This document shows, one piece after another, positions 46,420-56,004 of a stretch of 64,000 nt of DNA; the stretch's first letter is position 1, and the number at the start of each line of letters is the position of its first letter. This DNA is from Anaspis maculata (lineage: Eukaryota > Arthropoda > Insecta > Coleoptera > Scraptiidae): assembly GCA_949128115.1 (NCBI GenBank), contig OX421965.1, positions 36,079,681-36,143,680 of the forward strand, read 5' to 3'. Below the pieces are notes generated by a model. The model searched no databases. It worked only from the letters and a program-made list of their open reading frames with translations, and was not told the origin of the DNA. The translations under genes and the position numbers were made by a program.

Positions 46420-47585
46420 ATGCAACCGAAATCTTATCAGCTTATTTCAGGTTTAAATTATACCTACGTACCAAATTTCAACATTCTGCCAATTCTGGGT
46501 TCATAAAGGATTATGCTGGGTTCATACTTCATACACCATAGTCAACGCTCAAGGATTGAAGAATAACGCCTAAAACCAGGCTCATTACCCGCATTACTCT
46601 TCACACTGTATGTATATGTAGACCCAGCATTAGTTCGTAGGGCTAAAATGAGAATTCTTCTACCAGAAATTGACTTCGCATCAAGTTCGAATGAATATTT
46701 TTATCCGATAATAATGAACTAATTGTCAAAAATGCCGAGAGCTTTTGAATGACGAGTGCATATTGTGAAAGCTCCATTGAAATGTTGAACTTTTTCATAA
46801 AGCACAATGTGTTGTTTTTCATTTAGAGAGAAACTGCGTATAGAAATCCTGCTGGAAATTTCAAACAGTTTTTGTTCATTGATGAAATGAGCTGAAAACA
46901 AACATTTTCCAGAGCATACTATAGGTACCTACCTATAATTGGAGCTCAAACTACCTATTTAGAACAATGCGTGGAGTATAAAATAGTTTCACATAGCGCT
47001 CAGGGCTAATAAAAACTGTCATAATACAGAATTAAGGATTATTTGCACTGATACAATACAATTTCAGCTAAACTGCTAAAAGTTATACCATGTGAATGAC
47101 CCCTTCAGTGAGTCTTCAAAAAGCAGGCCATGGAGCGCCATTAAGTAGTTCCTAAAAGTTTTTTTTTAGTAGGTACCTAACTCGGTTTGTCAGCATAAAT
47201 TCCACCGAAGTCAAATTGACATTTGTCTTAGTTTTAGGTAAACTCGCTTTTTGACTAATCGGTTTGTTGGGTATGTGGTTTGTTGTCGCGAATGGTTCCA
47301 CAAGCATTTGTGTTTAAATCTTGGTTTGAATAACTAGGTTAACCTATGCTATGTATACCTGTGGAAAGATGATCCTATTAGGGGCCTGGTGTAAAAGATG
47401 TTGTGCACCATAACACGAGATTCTTGCCCTTATTGGCGTTAAATTTCCGATTCCATATTCCATTCTTATTCATAGAATAATTCACAATGGTAACTCACAG
47501 CTTTTGGGAACACCTATCATACATAGCGTATTTCCCTCTCACTTTTCACTTCAGGTATACACTTTCAAAAATGAGCAAACATATC
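46420..47585. other. Unassigned DNA
   Basis: TAGGTACCTACCTA and AGGTACCTAA words occur at 46923 and 47171. No domain or element end was identified. Confidence 0.45.
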
Positions 47586-47587
47586 AA

Positions 47588-48325
47588 GAATTTCAATATG
47601 GCGGCCAAAATAGCGCCAGAATTATAAAATTTGGCTTAAAAATCAAAATGATCGTACTATAGACAAGGGTAAGTTCCAAGTTTCATGAAAATTGTTTCAC
47701 TAATAAGAGATTTCAATATGGCGGCCAAGATGGTGGCAGAATGTTGGAATTTAGCTGAAGAATAAGAATGATCATACGAAACAAAAGTAAATCTCAAGCT
47801 CCATGAAAATCGTTGAGTGATCAGAAATTTCAATATGGCGGCCAAGGTGGCGGCAGAGCATCATTTGTCCAAAATTGGATGTATTTTGATAAAGTTCACA
47901 TCGCCTGTGAATTTCACTCAAATCGGACCAGTTTCAGAGAAATTCAAAATGGCGGACCATAGATGGCGGACAAGTGACAAAAATCATTGGTCAACTTTAT
48001 ATAGTGGACACGTTTGCATTTCATTGGCGTTTGCACCACATCGATATCTCTTTTCGTTGAGGCATAATTCTCCTAGTTCTACCACTTCGAAACATGTCCA
48101 ATAGTGAGAATACAAGATGGCGGCGGGGCATCAATTGTTAAAAATTGGATGTATCCTGATAAAGTTCACATTGTCTGCAAATTTCACTCAAATCGGACCA
48201 CTTTCAGAGAAATTCAAAATTACGGATCAAAGATGGCGGCCAAGTGACAAAAATTATTGGTCAACTTTATATGGTGGTCCCGTTATCCAGTTATCCCGGG
48301 TACGGACGGACGGACGGACAAAGTG
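47588..48325 (+). repeat. Second locus of the ATGGCGGC tandem repeat family
   Basis: TTTCAATATGGCGGCC recurs at 47591, 47711 and 47828, giving two units of about 117-120 bp. The 270-bp unit follows (GGYGGCGGCAGAGCAT at 47847 and its relative at 48116). The array ends GTTATCCCGGGTACGGACGG with a short ACGG tract, as in the 21.5-22.4 kb array. The short-period part exists only here. Same orientation as the first locus. Confidence 0.85.
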
Positions 48326-48329
48326 AAGC

Positions 48330-49795
48330 TAAAAGCGCCTTTTTCCCATTTTTTGGGAAAGTGCGCTAAAAATCATGGAATAGCTAGCTGTAAATAGTTT
48401 GAATGCAAAAATTTGTTATGACAGCTACATACATTTAGTCAACATCGAAGGAGCCAGACATGAGTTGGTGTGAGGGAACGTCAACGTGGCGGTGTTACAC
48501 TTGCCCAGTGGTTCTCAAACCTTCGTATTGCGATACATTTGTCTGTGTAATGAAATTATTCAGACGACAGTTTGTAATGAAAATGTATTTCTTACGACCA
48601 CGTGACCTCTGCTTGATATTAGCGCCACCATCTGTCGGTAGTCGCAAATGCGTCATGTCCACCTATATGAATTCTTAATAAAATAGAAGTTACCTACTCT
48701 ATTCTACAACGCACTTGAAGTAGTTATATGAAATTTTATTCAGCCATAAAACGGCGACTGAAAAGCAGATCCGTTTTGTCGGAGCAAAAAGGAGTGTCAT
48801 AGGTCGGAGGTCAGTGCAGCACCGCGCTCCATATACTCACCGCCGCATACCCATTTTATGCTTTATTACGAAATATTCCCTCAACGGTTTATGGGGAATA
48901 TCGCCCCTCACTCAACTTAAGGGTTGTTATGTAAATCAGAAGCGTTTCGAAGTCGTAAATTTTGAATTATTTCTGTACTTATTATCTACCCGGGCGCGCA
49001 AAAACAGAACGGGGGCATTAAGGAAATAATTCAAAATTATTTATGAACTCTGGCGGAATGACTCCTCTCTGTGACTCTATACACTGATGCCGATAAATAC
49101 AAAAGAGCGCGCGCCGAGTCATTAAAATGCGGGCGGGGGCCGTTAAAAACTCGCCTTTTGTCCATGGGAAGAAGCCGTTTTATTCCGATTGATGTGGAAT
49201 TTCAAGAACACCCGAATTACTCTGAACGTTCCATTTGAATTGTTTCGCTCGAGGTTTCGCTTTTGACTATGCTCTGGTTCTGCTGGGAAACGCGAAAAAA
49301 TCGCTTTCGTGTAAGAGCCACTTGTGCCGAATCAATTGATGTTTCGAAGCTCGCTTTAGGTATAGCAAGCAGAATGCGATTTCTGTGAAATTTGGAGCGA
49401 CAGACCCCAAAATTTCTCAAGGCGATGTTAGAAAAATATGATGGTTTTACTCGTAGTGTGCCTTGACACTTGACAACCACGTGAGGTGTCAGTTTTTCCA
49501 ATAAGCACCTGTCACAAATTTATTTGAACGCACCTGTCATACTTCAAGACAGCTAGTTGATGTTATTTGGCATTCCGCTTCATCTGACGTCCGTCCTTTG
49601 CTCTCATTTTCAAAAGTTCATACTATGATTATAACATACAACGCCCTTCATTATTAGACCTACAAGGATAATCACTTATTCAAATCCCACTGTCAATGGC
49701 AACGGAATAAAATTGATGTAAACAACTAAATCTGACAGCTGTCACTTCGGACTTTTTTTGCAATAATCATCAAAATATTACTCGTTTGCGAGATT
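48330..49795. other. Unassigned DNA with a hAT-like end word
   Basis: CAGTGGTTCTCAAACCTTCG at 48506 is very like the inverted-repeat start of a common hAT subgroup, and a relative, CAGTGGCTCTCAAACATTT, is at 62499. No matching opposite end was found for either copy, so only one-ended remnants are supported. The rest shows nothing identifiable. Confidence 0.4.
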
Positions 49796-49801
49796 TTCCC
49801 A

Positions 49802-49936
49802 GATAATTTTGGCCAAGCGTTTCCCTCGGGCTGGTTGTCCCTTGATAAATGCCCTCCTCTTACGGAGTCGGGCATTTATCGCTACAACCAGCAGTCTAGC
49901 ACTCGCAATCGCCTGGCCAAAATGATTAAAATTATC
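49802..49936. mobile_element. MITE-like hairpin of about 135 bp
   Basis: The arms 49802-49854 and 49869-49936 share, in inverse, GATAATTTT, TTTTGGCCA, CTGGTTGT and GATAAATGCCC around a 14-base centre. The right arm has about 15 extra bases. No target duplication was fixed. Confidence 0.75.
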
Positions 49937-49939
49937 GTG

Positions 49940-50555
49940 AAAATTTCATTCATCTGTCAAATGTGACATTCTAACAATGGAAGTGGCAGTTTTCTATTGT
50001 TGTTAGAACCAATCAGGTTCGAATTGGGCGATAATTTGCACAAGTGCATTTTGCGATAATTTTCGATAATTTGCACTAGTGCATGAAATCGATAATTTCT
50101 TTTGTGTTTCTATAAATGGAACAAAGCTCTCCGACTACCATTACATTAGACGATCTGACCGAAACTGCAGTGACTGCACAGACACGTGTTTCACCCCTAC
50201 TGGGGGCTCATCAGTGCGCAGGCGTTCAGTCAAACCATCCGATGCTGTGGCAGCCAGAGAACTCATGGTATTATACACCCAGGAGGTGTTTCTATACTAA
50301 GATCAACAACAGACAAAAACTCAAATATGTCCTACAATAGTGATTTCATACACCTGAGGGCCTCCTTTACTCTTTTCTTGGGGAGCATTAATTGCGAATA
50401 TACCTATGTCACCGATGTACGAGTAATTCATTGGACCACAAAAACAGAGTCCTGTTCTCGGTCAGCTTGTGCAACGGCTTGGCAATGTTGGCCAATGTCT
50501 CCACAAATTCGTCTGTAGTGAGTTAATTACCCAAGGAACCTTGCGACCTCGTGTT
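49940..50555. other. Unassigned DNA
   Basis: Three overlapping plus-strand frames of 73-110 codons (50079-50518) show no motif. GCGATAATTT-type words recur near 50028-50065. Confidence 0.45.
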
Positions 50556-51771
50556 AATGGGGTACTTGCCTAATTTTTTTATTGGCTTAATCGATAGTAT
50601 GGTTAAAAATAATGTACCCGTATTTTTTCTTTCTCCTAAATTCCCAAAATTGCGGCCGCAATGCGTGTTTCAAAAATATATTAGATATAGAACATAGAAG
50701 GGCTCTTTTTCCTCGTTGGGTTGGCAATGATATAACGTCGTTAAGGTGCCGTTTTCAAACTTTGAAATCGTATTATCTCAAATCTGATTTAAGTCTGACT
50801 GACAACGTCAAACCGCCGACCGTAATTTCTTCCTGTGTCCTTTTTTGCCGTTGACTGCTTTGATCGAGGCTTTGATCTACGCGGTAAGTACCTACTCGTT
50901 TTGTTCATTCCTTGTTGAACTTAACTAGTCTCTTTCTTTAGTCTTCAGTGCTGTCCACCTAAAAGCTTTTCGCATGTTTGTCACCCGTGCTCTGATCTGG
51001 CTGACCGTCGGCTTCATTTCGGACATCAGTTTTCCTGCTACCCACATTTCATTTGGAGATCCATCGCGTCCTCCCCACATGTAACTCTTGTAGCTCTAAA
51101 GTATCACCTATCCGGAATTGTACGCTAATGATGAACCTATAAAAGCTCACTGTTCATTTTCAGCCTCTTATTTCTGTGCTATTGGTGATCCTCCAGATTT
51201 TCCCCTGGAAATAAATTATCTCGACTGAAACAATGTTATAAGAGGTTTCTGGAGTCAGTTTCTTCGAAACCTTGTTCGACCTCATTGTCTAAATGCTCAC
51301 GGTAAAAGAATTCCGATAGGAAACCGGTTTTGCGACAGCATGTTCAAAATGACAGTGTCACAGTGACATCCGTGACATTCTTGATTATTCCATTGCAGTG
51401 ATGGTAACCTTTGAAAATGAAGTTCCCTACAGTTCGTTAAAATTTCCCCTACAATTTCCCTACATAGATAGTTTTGAAATTTCCCGCCATTTATCCCTGC
51501 AATTTTTTCACACCCCCTCCTCATTCCTTTCATAAATATAACAAAAAAGAGCAAATAAAAAATAACGTATTATTACATAAATAGTAGTTTTCATCAGGTC
51601 TAGAGCGCATGCTCACGTTCCGGTCGGCAAAAATTGGACCTTCGCGTGCTTGCCAGACTCGCACAGCTCTGTAATCATTCTCCCCGCTCTATTCCTGTGG
51701 TGCTAGCCGACCCGAACTGTCAAATCTTGCGCATGCCCACTAAAACACAACATTGTCATGAAAACTACGTT

Positions 51772-52140
51772 GGTTCTAACCGTCAGTCTTGTCGACATCT
51801 TTTCAGAAGATTGAGAATCATGCCTCAGATGACACTTTATATTTATAATACCATCCTCTTTGTAAGAGATACTGACTTGATTCGAAGAACTGATGTTCAT
51901 CATTACAATACTAGAAATGCAGACACACTGCAGCAAAGTTATTCTAGACTCGCGGTCGGTCAGACTAATCCCGAATACATGGGAATAAAACTTCTGAATA
52001 AGCTCTGGCACATGGAGGAACGCTCCAGGAATTCAAACTTCAAACAAATTTATGACAAAAGAACAAAAGCAAGACATAAAACATAGATAATAAAATATGG
52101 AAACACAATTAAAAATATGACCAAGATGATGATGATGATC
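51772..52140 (+). pseudogene. LINE reverse transcriptase C-terminal fragment with ATG-repeat tail
   Basis: In the frame 51634-52086, residues 49-126 include CRHLFRRLRIM, LYIYNTILFVRD, DVHHYNTRNADTL and YMGIKLLNKL. This is the conserved segment after the RT palm and thumb in Jockey/CR1-like non-LTR elements. The frame goes on for about 24 codons with weaker similarity. About 40 bp later an ATGATGATGATG tract makes a typical LINE 3' tail. The catalytic RT motifs are absent, so this is a 5'-truncated copy. It lies wholly inside the hAT element. Residues 1-48 do not look like RT. Confidence 0.78.
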
Positions 52141-52261
52141 GGCATATATCTATAACTATTGTTTTCAATATTTAGAGTTGGTAAGTGGTGAATAAAATCA
52201 AAAAGTAATGAACATAAAGGTTTTGATAAATAAAATAGCACAAAAAATAAATATAGCCACC

Positions 52262-52340
52262 TCACGGCCGCGGACGCGGCGCGGAGCACAGAACGCGCGG
52301 AGTGCGTAGCATAGGTGCGTAGTAGCGGACAAGGACAAGA
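52262..52340. other. CpG-rich block inside the hAT element
   Basis: A stretch with many CG dinucleotides (for example GGCCGCGGACGCGGCGCGG) stands out from AT-rich surroundings. It could be an unmethylated promoter-like core or captured sequence; no motif settles this. Confidence 0.5.
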
Positions 52341-52839
52341 ACGACGCTGCGTTGACAGTTGGTTGACGTGCCCGTCAACGGTGCCCGATTGGTCGGTTCA
52401 TATTGCCAACTCTGCAACTTTATTACTCAAGTGGTGGGAAAATGCAAAAATGATGTGAAATCGATGGTTTTCTCAATTTTCTCCTACAAAACTTTATTCA
52501 AAAACGTATTCACTCAATTTTCCCCTACAAATCCCCTCTTGAAAAATATTCCCTCCTTAATCCTTACACCTCAAAAATGCATCAACTTTTCCCCTACATG
52601 TAGGGAATTTTCCCTACGGTTACCATCACTGTTCCATTGTCACACAGTCAGACCAACCCCACTCAAAATCCCTGTCCTGGCGGGAAGCTTCTAGAAGGAA
52701 TTTTTCAAATTCGTTTTTTTTTCTGTAGAAAACGACGAGACTTTTGTGAAATCCTCAGTAGAGTCCCCTTATCACTTATATTAGCAATCAGAAGTATTTC
52801 CAACTGAATCTATTCCATTGGCAAGTACCCCATTCTTTG

Positions 52840-55615
52840 GACGTAGTCACTCCCAGACGACAATCACTAGGACTAGAGTGACCAGTTCCAGTTGACATCA
52901 TGTCATAGGCGTGAAAGATTTTTTGATTCATGAAATTTTCTGATAAAATATAACTCGTGCATTGAAAATGCATCTATAATTTTTGACAAATCTTCACTCA
53001 TGCAAGTTGAACTGGAAAAGGCACTGGTAAGTATCTTATATTACTACTAAAATCTAAGCACTTGTGATATCACTGTTGATTATCGCCCACATACTCAATG
53101 CAACCGATCATAACAACCGAATGAGACTCACGTGACTCGGCTTAAGCTATCGATTATTGCACACTAGCAGGTGGTAAATGCACACTAGGTAATAACACCG
53201 GATTGAAATATTCTCGGGCCCACAACCCACAACTAATATGAAATTTAAACGTCTGTATTCATATTTGTTTGGATTGAAATTCTAGTACTGATGCGATTGA
53301 AGAGTCCTCCACTTACTAAAATACAATTTCAAAACCAATTAGACTTTGTTTCAGCATTGTTTCCAGCAACTAGGCTCCTTCCTTAATCCGCGACTGTGCA
53401 CTCCCCTTTCATGGTCTGTCAACAAACTGTTAGCGACATTTAGCTTTTAGCTCTATCAGTCTACCGCCCATGTGAACTACAGTGGTGTGAACTACCACTC
53501 ATGGCAAGCTAGCGCAAGATAATTATCATTATTTAGCCAAGCAGAATCAGCTTGATTTTGTAGTGAGCTTTACAAGTGTATTCAATTATTAGAAAAAAAA
53601 GGAAACATTTTTACTCTTCTCTTGAAATTGATTTCTTTTTCAACAAGGCATACTTTGAAATTGACAGTTCTACTATACAATGATACAATGGAACTACTAT
53701 TTCTACTAGTAGACTATTTGTGCGATAATCTGCAAAAATCAACTTGTGCTTTGGGTTTTATTCGAGTTAAATGTTTCAAATTCCTCAAACATACTATCGA
53801 CATTAACTCGACTTCGTCTCGGGATTTTAGTCAGATAATATCGGGTCTACTTTTCTCTCGTGATTGACAGTTGCTTTCGGGCTAAAACGATTCAACTGAA
53901 GAAAACATCAAGCACTTGTTATATCACTATTGATTATTCTTCAGAAAACCGTGCAACTAGATCCAGTAATTGGACGTAGTTCAAGAACAGAGATGACAGT
54001 TGAGTTGCTACGAGGTCATTCGCGCATCTTCCCTCCCTATTCTTACATCCTCCTCCTAGCCCACAACAAATTTTCATAATAGCCGCCTAAATAATTACTG
54101 ACCTACATTACATTCGCCCCTTTTGTAAGTTACATTTTTCCTGAATATTTTTCAGTTTTGGCGCGCATACTTCGCATACGCATCCATCTCCCTGGAATCA
54201 AAATTGTGAATGCTGTACAAACAGATAAAAAACAAAAGGACGATAAACAAAACATGCTTTTGGCATAGATAGGTACTTATGAAAATTGTGAAGTCACTTT
54301 ACCCATCTACTGACTCGAAAAACAATAAACGCGTAGGTACACCCAAGTGCAATAGTAATAACCCTTCCGGCCTCCACTCTCCATGCCTACCTTTTCCTAT
54401 TATACACGTGACGATGAAAGATTCAGTGTGAAAGATCCACAGATTCAGCGCGCTCTTCTAGTCTTCTCACAGGAAAGCTTAAACAGCTCAGGTGAATATA
54501 CTCAAGTGCATTCAAGCAAGACGTCCTGAGAGCGTTCTAGTGGAACACAAGAATGCACTCCTCCTTCTTGCTGCAACGGCAATCTAGTTAACGGAAAATA
54601 ATATCAAGGGAGAAACGACGAAAGGCGAAAAGTTGCCCGTGTCTATATCACGATGCACACCTATCCGCTTTGCAGACTACCTTTAATTGAATATGAAAAG
54701 TGGATGGCTTACCGCGCCGGAGAGAAAGAGTAGAATGAGTTACCGAGCTCTCGTACACTTTGTGATGCATTGCAGCGCAAAGGGAAACGGTTATCAAAGG
54801 CACATAATCGGGGGAATTCAAAAGGCGGGGTTTGTTACCGCATGAAATGCGATTTGGAGATTTTGATCTGTCGTATACGCCGGCCGTGCGGAAAATGCTT
54901 TCTTACGTACTTCAGAACTTTGGAATGTGCAACTCAAGATGCACCGTCATTTTATGCGACTGCCTGCTATCCTGTGATTCGTCCAGTAACAAATTACGTC
55001 ATTCGGCAGGAAAGTGAATATTCGTAGGACGAGTAGGTAGGCATGTTTCGAAACGAGCGTCAGCGAGTCCTGGAAGTCTGCAAATGCTGTGTGAAGACGC
55101 TTTCCTGGCGTAGTTACCTACGTATGACGTTTTACCCGCCAAAAAGTGAAGCCTATTATCCATTCCAAGCTTAAAAACACTACAGTGGCCTATGATATTC
55201 TTTCTTCAAATTGGATAATAAGTGATAAGTTGATAGATTGAGAAGTCAAGATGATATTAATCAAATTTGTCAAGTAATGTTCGCTCTGCTGGATTGCCGT
55301 TTGATTTCAATAATTGTTAGGTCAGATTTTGACACTGACACATTAAACTTATTCTATTTAGTTGTGAATACGCCGTTAGGCAAGCTATTTCGATAGTAAG
55401 AAGTGTTGAAGAATGACGAGGAAGACACAGGTCTAGCGGCGGGGTGTGATTTCGTCGCAAGTGATCCCGCGACCTGAGCTCATCGCACCCTGTAAGAACT
55501 AGATATGTTAATCTACTCTCTGTTCCAGGATTATGATCAGTGATCCTGGCTGTAAGAAAGCAGGTGAGGAAAGATGGGGGAAACCGGAGCTTGGAGCTTA
55601 TTACTTAGTGTTACC
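52840..55615. other. Unassigned DNA with one direct repeat
   Basis: AAGCACTTGTGATATCACTG (about 53056) and AAGCACTTGTTATATCACT (about 53911) are two copies of a dispersed block about 60 bp long, 855 bp apart, both followed by TTGATTAT. Otherwise nothing is identifiable. Frames at 54770-55027 have no motif. Confidence 0.45.
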
Positions 55616-55619
55616 CCGA

Positions 55620-55875
55620 GGGGTAACTGTCGACAGTCCTGGTACAAATTTCTGGCAGTCAAACCGGCAGTCAACAGGAAGTCACGGCAGTCAAGTGGGC
55701 AGTCACAGCAATCTTGGCAGTCCTGGTACAAATTTCTAGAAGTCAAATCGACAGTTACGGCAGTCAACGCGGAAGTCATGGCAGTGAAACCAGCAGTCAC
55801 GATAGGCAAGGCAGTCAAATCGGCAGTGTAACGACAGTCTTGACAGTCCTGGTGCAAATATTCGCGTGGTGGTTC
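55620..55875. repeat. GGCAGTCA-based degenerate minisatellite
   Basis: Words of the type GGCAGTCAA or GGAAGTCA recur every 10-20 bp. A longer phrase, CAGTCCTGGTACAAATTTCT, recurs near 55635, 55720 and, with changes, 55846, giving a higher-order unit of about 85-125 bp. The frames across it on both strands are repeat artefacts. Confidence 0.8.
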
Positions 55876-55929
55876 ACCCCTCGTGTTGCCCATTATAAGC
55901 TTGTGAGCGATATGAGTTTAAGTATAATA

Positions 55930-56004
55930 TTCAACGAGCATATAATGATAGTTTTAATCCACAAGGGTGTACAAGGGTCCCTTGTGGATTATAACCATTA
56001 TTAG
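55930..56004. repeat. Palindromic repeat interrupted by the large foldback, left part
   Basis: AATCCACAAGGG and CCCTTGTGGATT (55957-55988) form a perfect inner dyad. Pairing extends outwards as ATAATGATAGTTTT and ATAACCATTATT. A related palindrome at 60480-60640 shares the ATTCAAC.AGC start and the GTAGAATACTATGCTTTA right flank. The right flank of this copy lies beyond the foldback, at about 58890-58915. Confidence 0.65.

Larger units (their letters stand above)
51388..52639. mobile_element. hAT-type element with 8-bp target duplication, carrying a LINE fragment
   Basis: The element 51396-52631 (1236 bp) starts CAGTGATGGTAACC and ends with its complement. TTCCATTG flanks it at 51388-51395 and 52632-52639. 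CAGTG ends and 8-bp duplication fit hAT. TTCCCTAC or TTCCCCTAC words cluster near both ends (51422-51470 and 52515-52615), as expected for subterminal transposase-binding repeats. Inside are a LINE fragment and a CpG-rich block (52262-52340). No hAT transposase is present. Confidence 0.88.
50556..52834. mobile_element. Inverted-repeat DNA element containing a hAT element
   Basis: AATGGGGTACTTGCC (50556-50570) and its exact complement (52820-52834) bound the segment. A second family copy at 62584-62964 shares both ends and the subterminal blocks TTAATCGATAGTATGG / TTAGTCGATAGTGTGG and GAATCTATTYCATTGGC, but is only 381 bp. The comparison supports the ends. The copy here is enlarged by the hAT insertion at 51396-52631. 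There is no transposase frame, and the superfamily is unknown. Confidence 0.7.

Noticed and set aside
55537..55893. 118-codon minus frame with recurring LTA and QDCQDC
   Set aside because: It is a translation of the GGCAGTCA minisatellite.
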